Of a DNA stretch of 62,215 nt, positions 26,694-37,735 are shown piece after piece (position 1 is the first letter of the stretch; each line of letters opens with the position of its first letter). The stretch is from contig JAJZET010000041.1 of assembly GCA_021805685.1 (NCBI GenBank), positions 1-62,215 of the forward strand. The letters are read 5' to 3'. The DNA is from Pseudomonadota bacterium. GTDB lineage: Bacteria > Pseudomonadota > Gammaproteobacteria > Xanthomonadales > Rhodanobacteraceae. The notes under the pieces were generated by a model. The model saw only the letters and a program-made list of their open reading frames with translations. It had not been told where the DNA came from and did not search any database. The translations under genes were made by a program, and so were the position numbers.

Positions 26694-27782
26694 GTGTCCA
26701 GCAATTCCTTCGGCAAGCTCTTCACCGTCACCACCTTCGGCGAAAGCCACGGGCCGGCCATCGGCTGCGTGATCGACGGATGCCCGCCGGGCCTGGCGAT
26801 CAGCGAGGAAGAGTTTCGTCAGGATCTCGATCGCCGCGCCACCGGCAAGAGCCGGCACACCTCGCAGCGGCGCGAGGCGGACGAGGTGGAGATCCTCTCC
26901 GGCGTCTACGAAGGCAAGACCACGGGCACGCCCATGGCGCTGCTGATCCGCAACACCGACCAGCGCAGCAAGGACTACGGCGACATCGCCTCGACCTTCC
27001 GCCCGGGCCACGCCGACTACACCTATTGGCAGAAGTACGGCATTCGCGATCCGCGTGGCGGCGGGCGCTCGTCGGCGCGCGAGACCACGATGCGCGTCGC
27101 GGCGGCAGTGGTCGCCAAGAAATGGCTGGCCGAGCGCCACGGCGTGCGCGTGCGCGGTTATCTGGCGCAGCTCGGCGACATGGCGCCAGCCGGCTTCGAC
27201 TGGGATGCGGTGGAGCGGAATCCGTTCTTCTGGCCCTGTGAGGGTCAGGTGCCGGAGCTCGAAAAGGCCATGGACGCGCTGCGCAAGTCGGGCGATTCGG
27301 TCGGTGCGCGCGTCACCGTGGTGGCCGAGGGCGTGCCGCCGGGCTGGGGCGAGCCGGTCTACGGCAAGCTGGACGGCGATCTCGCCGCCGCGCTGATGTC
27401 GATCAATGCCGTGAAAGGCGTGGAGATCGGCGATGGCTTCGCTGCGGTTGCCCAGCGCGGAAGCGAGCACCGCGACGAAATGCATTTGGACGGCTTTACG
27501 TCCAATCATGCGGGTGGCATCCTTGGCGGCATCAGCACCGGGCAGGCGGTGGTTGCCTCGATCGCGCTGAAGCCCACCTCCAGCATCCTGATCCCCGGTC
27601 GCAGCATCAACCTGGCCGGCGAACCGGTGGACGTGGTCACCAAGGGTCGCCACGACCCCTGCGTCGGCATCCGCGCCACGCCCATCGCCGAGGCGATGAT
27701 GGCGCTGGTGCTGATGGACCACGCGCTGCGCCATCGTGCCCAGTGCGGCGACGTGGGCGTCGTGGCGCCGCGCATCCCCTGA
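26694..27782 (+). CDS. aroC: Chorismate synthase
   Basis: Last step of the shikimate pathway, EPSP to chorismate, using reduced FMN; 362 residues, homotetramer. All three family signatures are visible: [19 protein letters not shown] near the N-terminus with the active-site His, [19 protein letters not shown] in the middle, and RGSEHRDEM...[15 protein letters not shown] near the C-terminus. Start GTG 26694 (GTG TCC AGC AAT). It opens a run of coupled genes ending with asd; chorismate feeds the trp genes further along. Confidence 0.98.
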   Translation: MSSNSFGKLFTVTTFGESHGPAIGCVIDGCPPGLAISEEEFRQDLDRRATGKSRHTSQRREADEVEILSGVYEGKTTGTPMALLIRNTDQRSKDYGDIASTFRPGHADYTYWQKYGIRDPRGGGRSSARETTMRVAAAVVAKKWLAERHGVRVRGYLAQLGDMAPAGFDWDAVERNPFFWPCEGQVPELEKAMDALRKSGDSVGARVTVVAEGVPPGWGEPVYGKLDGDLAAALMSINAVKGVEIGDGFAAVAQRGSEHRDEMHLDGFTSNHAGGILGGISTGQAVVASIALKPTSSILIPGRSINLAGEPVDVVTKGRHDPCVGIRATPIAEAMMALVLMDHALRHRAQCGDVGVVAPRIP

Positions 27783-27797
27783 AAGGAGTTGCCGACC

Positions 27798-28202
27798 ATG
27801 AACATGCCGACTGCATCGCATACCGGCTTGCCGTCGCCGCTGGGCAGGGTGCTCAGCGACGCCATCGGCTACTGGGAGCGTCGGCGCATCGGCTACAACC
27901 TCGTGCTGGCTGCGGTGGTCCTGGGCTGGCTGGCAGCGGCGTGGACGCGGCTGCGCGGCGAGCTGAACATCGAGCACCTGCTGGCGCTGTTCGTCCTCGC
28001 CGTGCTGGCAAATGCCTGTTATTGCGCGGCCTACCTGGTGGACGTGCCGATGCAGCTCTCGGCGTTCCGGGATGGCTGGCGCCGCCGGCGCTGGCTGCTG
28101 TGGCTGGTCGGCACCCTGTTCGCGATGGCGCTGGCGTGGTTCTGGGTCGCCGACGAAGTCCTGCCGGTTGCGGCGGCGGGGCTGGCCGGGACGGGCGCAT
28201 GA
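27798..28202 (+). CDS. Small integral membrane protein, unknown function
   Basis: 134 residues with three membrane helices (about residues 35-52, 60-84 and 104-122) and an Arg-rich loop RDGWRRRRW on the probable cytoplasmic side. AGGAG lies 9 nt before the ATG at 27798, which decides against an earlier TTG. I do not recognise the family. Its stop overlaps the next ATG as ATGA. Confidence 0.75.
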   Translation: MNMPTASHTGLPSPLGRVLSDAIGYWERRRIGYNLVLAAVVLGWLAAAWTRLRGELNIEHLLALFVLAVLANACYCAAYLVDVPMQLSAFRDGWRRRRWLLWLVGTLFAMALAWFWVADEVLPVAAAGLAGTGA

Positions 28203-29229
28203 CGGACAAACCCCGCGTCTGGGTCTCGCGCCCTACCTTCGACAGCGAGATCGCGCGCCTGGCGCCGCATTTCGAAGTGCGCGAGGAATCGGTGGAAGCG
28301 AAGTTCACGTCTGTCGAACTGGCGGCGAAGCTGGCCGATTGCGACGCTGCCATCGTTGGCCTCAAGGAGCGCGTGGGTGCGGCGGAAGTGGCGGGCGCCA
28401 GACGCTTGCGCATCGTCGCCAACCTGGGCGTGGGTTACGACAATCTCGACCTGGTCGCGCTCACCGCCGCCGGCATTGCCGCCAGCAACACCGCCGACGT
28501 GCTCAACGAGAGCGTGGCCGACTTCACCTGGGCGCTGCTGCTGGGTGCGGCACGCCGCGTGGGCGCCGCCGAGCGCTGGCTGCGCGCGGGGCAGTGGCAA
28601 GCCACCGAGTTCAAGGGCTGGCTGGGCGCGGACGTGCGCGGTCGCACGCTGGGCATCCTCGGCATGGGCCGCATCGGCCAGGCCATCGCACGGCGTGCGC
28701 AGGGCTTCGGCATGCCGGTGCTGTACCACAATCGTTCGCGCCTGCCCGAAGCTACCGAGCGTGCATGCCGCGCGCGCCTGGTGGACAAGGACACGCTATT
28801 GCGCGAGTCGGACTTCCTGGTGCTGGTGCTGCCGCTGACGACGGCGACCCGCCATGCGATCGGTGCTGCCGAGCTGGCGCGGATGAAACCCTCGGCGGTG
28901 CTGGTGAACGTGGCGCGCGGCGGCATCGTGGACGATGCAGCGCTGGCCGCCGCCTTGCGCGAAGGCCGGCTCGCCGCCGCCGGGCTGGACGTGTTCGAGG
29001 GAGAGCCGGGCGTGCATCCGCACCTGCTTGCGCTCGACAACGTGCTGCTCAGCCCGCATATCGCCAGCGCCACGACCGAAACCCGCCGCGCGATGACCGC
29101 GGTGGCCGTGGACAATGTATTGGCCCTGTTCGGCCATGGCCCGCATGCCGGGCATCCGCCGAACCTGCTGAACCCCGAAGCGCAGTCTGCGGCCCGCGCC
29201 CCTTTTCCCACCCGCGAAGAAACCACCCG

Positions 29230-29233
<4 letters not shown>
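28199..29233 (+). CDS. D-2-hydroxyacid dehydrogenase (glyoxylate/hydroxypyruvate reductase type)
   Basis: NAD(P)H-dependent oxidoreductase, 344 residues. Substrate-binding N-terminal domain with NLGVGYDNLDL, Rossmann fold GILGMGRIGQAIARRAQGF, and the catalytic triad Arg in VNVARGGIVDD, Glu in DVFEGEP, His in LLSPHIASAT. The residue after the second Rossmann strand is YHNRSR, whose Asn-Arg-Ser fits NADPH better than NADH. Reduces glyoxylate or hydroxypyruvate in most homologues; the true substrate is inferred. Overlaps both neighbours by 4 nt. Confidence 0.9.
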
Positions 29234-30254
<1,021 letters not shown>

Positions 30255-30258
<4 letters not shown>

Positions 30259-30548
30259 CGCCACGGGCGCGCAGGCTGCGGCTGGCCGCCCTGTTGGCGG
30301 CCTTGGCGCTGGGGGCGGTTCCGTCCGCCGGAGCTGCGTCGGTGGCCCGAACCGCACGGCGGGCGACGGTGATGCTGGTCAAGCGGAAAGCCGAAGTGCG
30401 GCGCCTGCAAAACAGCGTGAGCGCACAGGAATCCCGGAGTCAGGCCGCCGCGGCGAAACTCAAGCGGCAGGATGCGGAGATCGCCGAACTGCAGCGGCAG
30501 CTGCAAGCGGCGCAGCAGGCCGGCAGGGCGGCCGGCGAGGGAACCTGA
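30255..30548 (+). CDS. Small secreted coiled-coil protein
   Basis: 97 residues from the GTG at 30255, which overlaps the asd stop as GTGA. Signal-like N-terminus (RRLRLAALLAALALGAVPSAGA), then a continuous charged heptad pattern from about residue 40 to 92 (VRRLQNSVSAQESRSQ, AEIAELQRQLQAAQQA). No enzymatic motif. It sits between asd and fimV; the same AEIAEL-Q-x-L-like coil occurs inside FimV, so a related envelope role is conceivable but unproven. Confidence 0.65.
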
Positions 30549-30731
30549 GCGCTGCAGGGTCGCCCCTGGTGGCCGCCGTTGCTGGAATGTTCGGCAGCAA
30601 TGCGTCGCAAGTCTCCGTTCCGCCTATTGTTGATCCGTCCGCATCTAACTAAAGTGGCAGCCTATCTGGCCAAAGTGCCGCCGTTGTGGTGGCCTTGCCG
30701 GGGGGCTGTGGCCTGTTCGGGGGAGCACGTG

Positions 30732-32924
30732 ATGAATCGTTCGTTGAAACTGCCGCTGCTGGTGGCTTTGGCTTTGGGCAGCGGCCAGGCGCTGGCGATG
30801 GATCTGGGCCAGATCCAGGTCAAGTCAGCGCTGGGCCAGCCGCTGCTGGCGGAGATTCCGGTGCAGCAGGCCACGGCGGCCGAGCTGCAGCAGCTCAACG
30901 TGCAGTTGGCCTCGGGCGATGCGTCCGGCGGCATTCCCCTGCATTTCGCCGTGGTCGAAGGTGCCAACGGCCACAAGGTGATCCGCATCACCAGCGAGAC
31001 GGTCGTCAACGACCCGTTCCTCGACCTGCTGGTCGAGGTCCACGGCGGGACGGGCAAGACCGTGCGCGAGTTCACCATCCTGCTCGATCCGCCCGGCAGC
31101 AGCCCCGTTCCCCAGTCCTCGCGCCCGCGCGCCGGGCATGCGATGCAGCCGGCCGCCGCAGCGCCGAAGCCGCGGACATCGGCACCGGTGGTCGCCGGGC
31201 AGTGGCGCGTGGAGAGCGGCCAGAACCTGTCCACGGTGGCCCGCAAGGTTGCGCCGGCCGGCGTGGACATCAACCAGATGATGCTGGCCCTGAAGCAGGC
31301 CAACCCTGACGCGTTCTACCGCGACAACATCAACGCGCTGAAGGCAGGTGCGGTGTTGCGCATTCCCAGCAAGGTCGAAGCCGAGGCCGTAGCCATGGCC
31401 GCCGCTGCCGAGGAAGTGCGCCGCGAGAACGGCGATTGGCGCAACGGCCCGATCGGCAATGCGCCGACCAGCGTGGCCGACGCCGGTACCCGTGCCGGCA
31501 CCTCCAGTTCGCCCACCGCGACCAAGGCCAATGCCGGCGACCATCTCGCGCTGGTGCCGGCGAAGCAGGGCGGCAAATCCGCCACCGACAACAGCGGCGC
31601 GCTGCGCCAGGACCTGCAGCGCACCGAGGAAAGCCTCGCCAACCTGCAGCAGCAGAGTGCCGACCTGAAGTCGCGCCTCAAGGACCTGAGCGACCTCAAC
31701 AGCAAGAACCAGCGTCTGCTCGCGCTGAAGGACAACGAGATCGCCGAGCTGCAGCAGAAGCTGGCCGCGGCACGCAAGTCGGCCGGCATGCCCGCCGAGG
31801 CCAAGCCCGCAGCCGCGGCCACGGCGGAGACGGTTGTGGCCAAGGCCGGGCAGGCGAAGCCGGCGGCGGCCGCTCCCGCGCCGGCTGCATCGGCGCCCGC
31901 CAGCAGCGCCACGGCCGCCAAGCCGGCGGCAGCCCCGGCCGGGGCTGCGACGGCGCCTGTGGCCAATCCGGTCGCCAGCCCAGCCAAGGCCGAGCCCGCC
32001 AAGACCGCGCCGGTCAAGCCTGCCGCGATCAAGCCGGCCCCGGTCAGCGAGGAGCCCTGGTACACGCAACTGTGGGTGCAGGCGCTCGGCGGTGCCGTGG
32101 TGCTGCTGCTGTTGCTGGGCTGGCTGCTCGGTCGCCGCAAGGCGAAGCCGGCGGCGCTGCCGAAGTCCGCCCCGTCGCTGGCCGATCGCTTCGGCGGCGA
32201 ATTGCCGATGGACGACACCCACGACGACGTCGACCAGAACCTGCTTCTCGACCAGCTGGCCGAACACCCCGACGACATCGGCCTGCACCTGGAACTGGTC
32301 AGCCTGTACTACGGCCGTCGCGACATCGAACACTTCGAGGCTGCGGCCGAGGCCATGCACGCCCACGTGACCGATCCGCAGCAGGAGGAGTGGCAGCAGG
32401 TGGTGCGCATGGGCGAGGACCTGGTGCCGGCCCATCCGCTGTTCGCGGACCACGGCAGCATGGTGGCGGACGAGCACGAGGCGCGCCACGGCTTCGACAT
32501 CGACCAGTATGCCGCCGAGCCGCCGGCGCCGTCCGCTCCGCCGCCGATGCCGGCCAGTCCGGTGACGGTGAGCGAGTACAACTTCAATTTCGACCTCACG
32601 CCCTCGCACGAAAGGCACGCGGAGGACGCCAAGCCGGCGGCCCAGCCTGTGGTGGACGAGGACGCGACGGTGATCCGCGGCAGCGAGGCGAAGCCGGACT
32701 GGCATTTCGACGAAGAACCCGAGACGCAGCTGCAGCCCGCGGGCCATGACATCGAGCCACGTGAATTCAGCGACGATCCGGTGGACACCAAGCTCGACCT
32801 GGCCCGCGCCTATCTCGACATGGGCGATCCGGAAGGCGCGCGCGCCATGCTGGAAGAGGTGCTGCACGAAGGCAGCCAGGTGCAGCGTGACGTGGCCAAG
32901 CGCCTGCTCGACGACCTGCACTGA
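30732..32924 (+). CDS. fimV: FimV/HubP-type polar hub and pilus assembly protein
   Basis: Polar landmark protein that binds peptidoglycan and organises type IV pili; 730 residues. Signal peptide (residues 1-22) followed by the FimV N-terminal domain MDLGQIQVKSALGQPLLAE. A LysM module lies at about 157-205 (WRVESGQNLSTVARKV), a coiled coil at about 295-355, an Ala/Pro-rich linker, one membrane helix at about 449-468 (ALGGAVVLLLLLGWLLG), an acidic cytoplasmic region and the conserved C-terminal FimV domain (TKLDLARAYLDMGDPEGAR). ATG 30732 starts the signal peptide; the open frame upstream is not coding. Confidence 0.95.
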   Translation: MNRSLKLPLLVALALGSGQALAMDLGQIQVKSALGQPLLAEIPVQQATAAELQQLNVQLASGDASGGIPLHFAVVEGANGHKVIRITSETVVNDPFLDLLVEVHGGTGKTVREFTILLDPPGSSPVPQSSRPRAGHAMQPAAAAPKPRTSAPVVAGQWRVESGQNLSTVARKVAPAGVDINQMMLALKQANPDAFYRDNINALKAGAVLRIPSKVEAEAVAMAAAAEEVRRENGDWRNGPIGNAPTSVADAGTRAGTSSSPTATKANAGDHLALVPAKQGGKSATDNSGALRQDLQRTEESLANLQQQSADLKSRLKDLSDLNSKNQRLLALKDNEIAELQQKLAAARKSAGMPAEAKPAAAATAETVVAKAGQAKPAAAAPAPAASAPASSATAAKPAAAPAGAATAPVANPVASPAKAEPAKTAPVKPAAIKPAPVSEEPWYTQLWVQALGGAVVLLLLLGWLLGRRKAKPAALPKSAPSLADRFGGELPMDDTHDDVDQNLLLDQLAEHPDDIGLHLELVSLYYGRRDIEHFEAAAEAMHAHVTDPQQEEWQQVVRMGEDLVPAHPLFADHGSMVADEHEARHGFDIDQYAAEPPAPSAPPPMPASPVTVSEYNFNFDLTPSHERHAEDAKPAAQPVVDEDATVIRGSEAKPDWHFDEEPETQLQPAGHDIEPREFSDDPVDTKLDLARAYLDMGDPEGARAMLEEVLHEGSQVQRDVAKRLLDDLH

Positions 32925-32949
32925 TCGGGTCCGTTCGGTAGCGATGAGC

Positions 32950-32981
32950 AACGGGCCGGCCATGCCGGCCCGTTTGCGTTT
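32950..32981 (+). terminator. Rho-independent terminator after fimV
   Basis: AACGGGCCGGC pairs perfectly with GCCGGCCCGTT around a CAT loop (11 bp), followed by TGCGTTT. Separates fimV from truA. Confidence 0.85.
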
Positions 32982-33084
32982 GACGAGTGCGGATGAGGAC
33001 GGCCTCCCGTCTGATTTTCGCGATCAGGAAGATCACAGGTGAAGTGGCCTGCTACGCTGCGCACTTTCTGCAAACGTGTGATCC

Positions 33085-33852
33085 ATGCGCATCGCCCTGG
33101 GCATCGAATACGACGGCACCGACTTCCTTGGCTGGCAGCGGCTCACCCATGGCAGCACGGTACAGGGTGCGCTGGAGCAGGCGCTGTCCAGGGTCGCCGC
33201 GCAGCCGGTCGAGGTGACCTGCGCGGGTCGCACCGACGCCGGCGTGCATGGCCGTTGCCAGGTAGTGCATTTCGATGCGCCGGTGCAGCGCTCGATGCGC
33301 GGCTGGCTGCTCGGCGCCACCTCCAACCTGCCGCACAGCGTGGCGGTGTTGTGGGCGCAGCCGGTGGCCGAGGATTTCCACGCACGCTTTTCCGCGCGCA
33401 GCCGGCGTTACCGCTACAGCATCCTCAATCGGCCGGTACGCGCAGCGCTGGATGCGCGCTACGTCACCTGGGAGCGCCAGCCGCTGGACGCTGGCCGCAT
33501 GCATGCGGCCGCACAGGCGCTGCTGGGCGAGCACGACTTCTCCGCGTTCCGCGCGGTTTCCTGCCAGGCTACTCATCCGCGCCGTTGCGTGTTGTCGGTA
33601 GGCGTGCGGCGCGAGGGCGAGCAGGTGATCGTGGAGATCGAGGCGAACGCCTTCCTGCATCACATGGTGCGCAACATCGTCGGCTCGCTGCTGCCGGTGG
33701 GGCGCGGCGAGCGGCCCGTCGCATGGATCGCCGAACTGCTGGCCGGCCGTAACCGCGAGGTGGCCGGACCCACCGCGCCGTCGTCGGGCCTGACCTTCCT
33801 CGGGCCGCGCTACGAGGCGCACTGGGGCCTGCCGGCGGAGGTTTCGCAGTGA
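33085..33852 (+). CDS. truA: tRNA pseudouridine synthase A
   Basis: Makes pseudouridine at positions 38-40 of tRNA anticodon arms; 255 residues, close to the family norm. The catalytic Asp is in [32 protein letters not shown] at the N-terminus and [14 protein letters not shown] at the C-terminus are diagnostic. Its TGA overlaps the trpF GTG, a truA-trpF linkage common in Proteobacteria. Confidence 0.97.
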   Translation: MRIALGIEYDGTDFLGWQRLTHGSTVQGALEQALSRVAAQPVEVTCAGRTDAGVHGRCQVVHFDAPVQRSMRGWLLGATSNLPHSVAVLWAQPVAEDFHARFSARSRRYRYSILNRPVRAALDARYVTWERQPLDAGRMHAAAQALLGEHDFSAFRAVSCQATHPRRCVLSVGVRREGEQVIVEIEANAFLHHMVRNIVGSLLPVGRGERPVAWIAELLAGRNREVAGPTAPSSGLTFLGPRYEAHWGLPAEVSQ

Positions 33853-34484
33853 CCCGCATCAAGTGCTGTGGCATGACCCGCGTGGAGGATGCGCTGCTGG
33901 CGGCGCGGCTGGGTGCCGATGCGATCGGCCTGGTGTTCACCGCGCGCAGCAAGCGGCGGGTGGCGCTGGAACAGGCGCAGGTGATCCGGCGTGCCTTGCC
34001 GCCCTTCGTCGATGCCGTGGCGCTGTTCATGGATGATGAGGTCGCCCTGGTCGAACAGGTCATCGCGGCGGTGCAGCCGGACCTGCTGCAATTCCACGGC
34101 GACGAAACCGACGCATGGTGCGCGCGTTTCGGGCGGCCCTACCTCAAGGCCATCGCCATGGGCGGGGGCGCGGGGGCGCTGCCGCGCCTGCAGGAGTACC
34201 CGCGCGCTGCCGCACTGCTGCTGGACGGCCACGCCGCAGGCGAGGCCGGCGGCAGCGGCAAGGCCTTCGATTGGTCGCTGCTGCCCGGCGACCTCGCCCA
34301 GCCGGTGATCCTTGCCGGCGGCCTGCAGGCGGGCAACGTGGGCGCGGCGATCCGCATTGCGCGGCCTTGGGCGGTGGATGTGGCCAGCGGCGTGGAATCG
34401 GCGCCGGGCATCAAGGATGCCGGCAGGTTGCGGGATTTCATCGCGGCGGTGCGCGCCGCGGACGAGGGGGATGCAACGTCATGA
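33849..34484 (+). CDS. trpF: Phosphoribosylanthranilate isomerase
   Basis: Third-from-last step block of tryptophan synthesis: Amadori rearrangement of phosphoribosylanthranilate; 211 residues, TIM barrel. Catalytic Cys in [21 protein letters not shown], substrate strand LQFHGDE, phosphate loop [10 protein letters not shown], and [11 protein letters not shown] with the acid Asp region. Start GTG 33849 overlaps the truA stop; its stop overlaps the cupin gene. trpBA lie 2 kb further on, not directly adjacent. Confidence 0.96.
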   Translation: MTRIKCCGMTRVEDALLAARLGADAIGLVFTARSKRRVALEQAQVIRRALPPFVDAVALFMDDEVALVEQVIAAVQPDLLQFHGDETDAWCARFGRPYLKAIAMGGGAGALPRLQEYPRAAALLLDGHAAGEAGGSGKAFDWSLLPGDLAQPVILAGGLQAGNVGAAIRIARPWAVDVASGVESAPGIKDAGRLRDFIAAVRAADEGDATS

Positions 34485-35515
34485 GCGAAGGCTCCAGTAC
34501 CGTGCCGGTGCCGGCCACGATGGAGGAGTGCCGGGTGGATGCAAGCCATCCCTTTGATCCGCGCATCCTGGTCGACCGCGATCGCCCGCTGGCGATCCGC
34601 GGACTGGTGCGCGACTGGCCGATCGTCAAGCTCGCGCTGCAGTCGGATACCGCCTTCGCGCAGCGGCTGGCCGAGCTGGACAACGGCACCGACGTCAGCA
34701 CCCTGATGGTGGCGCCGGAGGCCGATGGCATCGTCGGCTACTCGGCGGACCTGGGCGAAATGAACTACCAGCACTTCAAGGTGCCGGTAACCCTGGGCCT
34801 GCAGCGGCTGGCCAGCTACAGCCGGCGGGAGCACGCGCCGGCGCTGGTGATCCAGAGCGCCCGCGTGCGCGAATGCCTGCCGGGCTTGCTGGAGGATCAC
34901 CAGCTGCCGTTCCTGGCTCCTGCGGTGGAGCCGCGCCTGTGGGTGGGCAACAAGGCCACCACGCCCACCCATTTCGACTCGATGCGCAACATCGCCTGCG
35001 TGCTGTGCGGCGCCCGACGCTTCACCCTGTTCCCGCCGGAGCAGTTGCCCAACCTCTACATCGGCCCGCTGGATTTCGCGCCCACCGGTGCAGCGATCAG
35101 CCTGGCGCGGCTGGACCGGCCCGACGACCCGCGCTACCCGCGCCTGAAGCAGGCGCTGGCGGCTGCGCAGGCGGTGGAGCTGCATCCGGGCGATGCGATC
35201 TACATCCCCCCGCTGTGGTGGCACAACGTGGAGTCGCTGCAGCAGCTGAACGCGTTGATGAACTACTGGTGGAACCCGGTGGACGTGCCCGGCTACAACT
35301 CCGGCTATGCACGCGCGGCGCTGTTCCATTGCCTGCTGGCGTTCCGCGAGCTGCCGCCCGCCGAACGGGAGCAGTGGCGCCGGCTGCTGGACTACTACGT
35401 GTTCGGTGGCGAGGAAGCGGTGGCGCACATCCCGGAGCATCGTCGCGGCGTGCTTGGGCCGCAGACGCCGGAGATCGTGGAGAAGCTGAAGGAAGGCGCG
35501 CGGCAGAATCTCTGA
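34481..35515 (+). CDS. Cupin-like/JmjC-type 2-oxoglutarate oxygenase homologue
   Basis: 344 residues of the 'cupin 8' (FIH/JmjC-like) family. Iron ligands are visible as HFD in ATTPTHFDSMRNIACVLCG and the distal His in IPPLWWHNVESL; RRFTLFPPEQLPNLYIGP and NYWWNPVD are typical for the group. Such enzymes hydroxylate proteins or small molecules using Fe(II) and 2-oxoglutarate; the target here is unknown. Its ATG overlaps the trpF stop as ATGA, so it is part of the truA-trpF operon. Convergent with trpI. Confidence 0.88.
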   Translation: MSEGSSTVPVPATMEECRVDASHPFDPRILVDRDRPLAIRGLVRDWPIVKLALQSDTAFAQRLAELDNGTDVSTLMVAPEADGIVGYSADLGEMNYQHFKVPVTLGLQRLASYSRREHAPALVIQSARVRECLPGLLEDHQLPFLAPAVEPRLWVGNKATTPTHFDSMRNIACVLCGARRFTLFPPEQLPNLYIGPLDFAPTGAAISLARLDRPDDPRYPRLKQALAAAQAVELHPGDAIYIPPLWWHNVESLQQLNALMNYWWNPVDVPGYNSGYARAALFHCLLAFRELPPAEREQWRRLLDYYVFGGEEAVAHIPEHRRGVLGPQTPEIVEKLKEGARQNL

Positions 35516-35527
35516 CCGCGGCGGTTT

Positions 35528-36421
35528 TCAGGTCCCGGCCAGTTCGCGGCGCAGCCAGTCCGCCAGGGCCGCGAGCCGTGCATCGTCACTGCGGCGCGCC
35601 GAGACCAGCGCCCAGCGCGCGGAGGTTTCGCGGAATCCCCAGGGCGCCAGCAGCCGCCCGCTGGCGAGGTCGTCGGCGACCAGCGGATGTGGCGCGATGG
35701 CCACGCCCAGTCCCGCCGCGGCCGCTTCCAGCAGGAAGTAGAGATGGGGCAGGGCCTGCGCCTGCCGCAACGATTCGGCCGGCAGGCCCATCGCACGCGC
35801 CCACTCGGGCCAGGCCTGCGGACGCGAGGCGGTATGCAGCAAGGGTTCGTCGCACAGGGCGCTGGCGGGTTGTTCGCGCAGGCGGTCGGCGCCGGGATAG
35901 CGCGGGCTGAGCACCGGGCCGATGCGTTCCGGCGCCAGTTCGTGCACCTGCCAGCCGGCGGGCCAGGGCGGGGCGGCCAGCAGCAGGGCGGCATCCACGT
36001 TGGCCAGATGGTCGGCTACCGGTTCTTCCTGCACGGCCAGGTGCAGGGTCAGCGCGGGCAGGTCGTGGCGCAGGCGCTCCAGCCGCGGAATCACCCAGCG
36101 TGCCAGCACGCTGCCGGAACAGCCGAGCACGCAGGCCGCGCTGGCCTGGGCATTCCGGAGCTGCAGCCAGCCGTCCCGCAATTGCCCGAAGGCGGCGCTG
36201 CATAGTTCACGCAGCTGCTGGCCGGTCGTGGTGAGCGCCACACCGCGCCCCTGGCGGGTGAACAGCGGCTGGCCCAGCGCTTCTTCCAGCGTGCGCACCT
36301 GGCGGCTCACCGCGCCATGGGTCACGTGCAGTTCCTGCGCGGCGAGGCTCATGCTGCCCAGCCGCGCGGCTGCCTCGAAGGCGCGCAGGGCATTCAATGA
36401 GGGCAGGTCGCGATCCGGCAT
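35528..36421 (-). CDS. trpI: LysR-type activator of trpBA (TrpI)
   Basis: LysR-family transcription factor of 297 residues, transcribed divergently from trpBA. The N-terminal helix-turn-helix is ALRAFEAAARLGSMSLAAQELHVTHGAVSRQVRTLEEAL (key block LAAQELHVTHGAVSRQVR). The rest closely resembles Pseudomonas TrpI as I remember it (LLHTASRPQAWPEWA, GLGVAIAPHPLVADDLASGRL). TrpI activates trpBA when indoleglycerol phosphate accumulates. GcvA is the nearest alternative; divergent position beside trpB and the 102-nt gap support TrpI. Confidence 0.88.
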   Translation of the reverse strand: MPDRDLPSLNALRAFEAAARLGSMSLAAQELHVTHGAVSRQVRTLEEALGQPLFTRQGRGVALTTTGQQLRELCSAAFGQLRDGWLQLRNAQASAACVLGCSGSVLARWVIPRLERLRHDLPALTLHLAVQEEPVADHLANVDAALLLAAPPWPAGWQVHELAPERIGPVLSPRYPGADRLREQPASALCDEPLLHTASRPQAWPEWARAMGLPAESLRQAQALPHLYFLLEAAAAGLGVAIAPHPLVADDLASGRLLAPWGFRETSARWALVSARRSDDARLAALADWLRRELAGT

Positions 36422-36424
36422 GGC

Positions 36425-36439
36425 GTGAGTTTAACTCAA
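36425..36439. promoter_or_regulatory. Candidate TrpI operator in the trpI-trpB gap
   Basis: GTGAG-TTTAA-CTCAA, with the inner palindrome TGAGTTTAACTCA at 36426-36438. It fits the GTGAG-N5-CTCAC dyad I recall for Pseudomonas TrpI. A second GTGAG half site lies at 36490-36494, nearer trpB. The strong site directly abuts the trpI start, allowing autorepression. Confidence 0.6.
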
Positions 36440-36523
36440 GTATCCGGGCAATCTTTTCGCTTTTCTGCAGGGCATCCAGTCGCTAACGTGTGAGCCTGTT
36501 GCCGCACCTATCGTGGAGTTTCC

Positions 36524-37735
36524 ATGCCCGAGATCCGGGATTTCCATGCCTTTCCCGATGTCCATGGCCGCTTCGGCCAGTTCGGTGGAAGCTATGTCGC
36601 CGAGACCCTGATGGCGCCGCTGGCCGAGCTGACCGAAGCCTACCTGCGCCTGCGCCAGGATCCGGCCTTCATCGCCGAACTCGACCGCGACCTCACCCAT
36701 TACGTGGGTCGGCCCAGCCCGGTGTATTTCGCCGAACGGTTGACCAGGCACGTCGGTGGCGCGCGCATCCTGCTCAAGCGCGAGGACCTGAACCACACCG
36801 GCGCGCACAAGATCAACAACACGGTCGGCCAGGCGCTGGTGGCCCGGCACATGGGCAAGACCCGCATCATCGCCGAGACCGGTGCCGGCCAGCACGGCGT
36901 GGCCAGCGCCACGGTGGCCGCGCGGCTGGGCCTGAAGTGCGTGGTCTACATGGGCGCCACCGACATCGAGCGGCAGAAGATCAACGTCTACCGGATGAAG
37001 CTGCTGGGCGCCGAGGTGGTGCCGGTGACGTCCGGGTCGAAGACCCTGAAGGACGCGCTCAACGAGGCGATGCGCGACTGGGTCACCAACGTGGCCGACA
37101 CTTTCTACATCATCGGCACCGTCGCCGGCCCGCACCCGTATCCGCTGATGGTGCGTGACTTCAACGCCATCGTCGGCCGCGAGGCGCGCGCGCAGATGCT
37201 GGAGCAGTACGGCCGGTTGCCCGACGTGCTCACCGCCTGCGTCGGCGGCGGCTCCAATGCCATCGGCCTGTTCCACGCTTTCCTCAATGACCGCGACGTG
37301 CGCATTGTCGGCGCCGAGGCGGCGGGCGAAGGCATCGCCACCGGCCATCATGCGGCCTCGCTGGCGGCGGGCCGCCCCGGCGTGCTGCACGGCAACCGCA
37401 CCTACGTGCTGTGCGACGACAACGGCCAGATCACCGAGACTCACTCGGTTTCGGCCGGCCTCGACTATCCCGGCGTCGGCCCCGAGCATGCTTTCCTGAA
37501 GGACGCCGGGCGCGCCGAATATGTCGGCGTCACCGACGACGAGGCGCTGGAAGCCTTCCACCTGCTGGCGCGCACCGAGGGCATCCTCGCCGCGCTGGAA
37601 TCCAGCCACGCGGTGGCGCAGGCGATCAAGCTGGCGCGCGAGTACCCGTCGGACGGCATCGTGCTGTGCAACCTGTCCGGCCGCGGCGACAAGGACGTGC
37701 ACACCATCGCCGCGCGGGAGGGAGTGCAGGTATGA
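36524..37735 (+). CDS. trpB: Tryptophan synthase beta subunit
   Basis: Condenses indole with serine using PLP; 403 residues. The PLP-binding Lys is in [16 protein letters not shown]; the catalytic Glu in [17 protein letters not shown]; the phosphate loop in [26 protein letters not shown] at the N-terminus contacts TrpA. Its TGA overlaps the trpA ATG. Controlled by the divergent trpI. Confidence 0.98.
   Translation: MPEIRDFHAFPDVHGRFGQFGGSYVAETLMAPLAELTEAYLRLRQDPAFIAELDRDLTHYVGRPSPVYFAERLTRHVGGARILLKREDLNHTGAHKINNTVGQALVARHMGKTRIIAETGAGQHGVASATVAARLGLKCVVYMGATDIERQKINVYRMKLLGAEVVPVTSGSKTLKDALNEAMRDWVTNVADTFYIIGTVAGPHPYPLMVRDFNAIVGREARAQMLEQYGRLPDVLTACVGGGSNAIGLFHAFLNDRDVRIVGAEAAGEGIATGHHAASLAAGRPGVLHGNRTYVLCDDNGQITETHSVSAGLDYPGVGPEHAFLKDAGRAEYVGVTDDEALEAFHLLARTEGILAALESSHAVAQAIKLAREYPSDGIVLCNLSGRGDKDVHTIAAREGVQV

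Noticed and set aside
30825-32963. 712-codon minus-strand frame antisense to fimV
   Set aside because: Composition is His/Arg/Gly-rich with no domain, and the plus strand encodes recognisable FimV.
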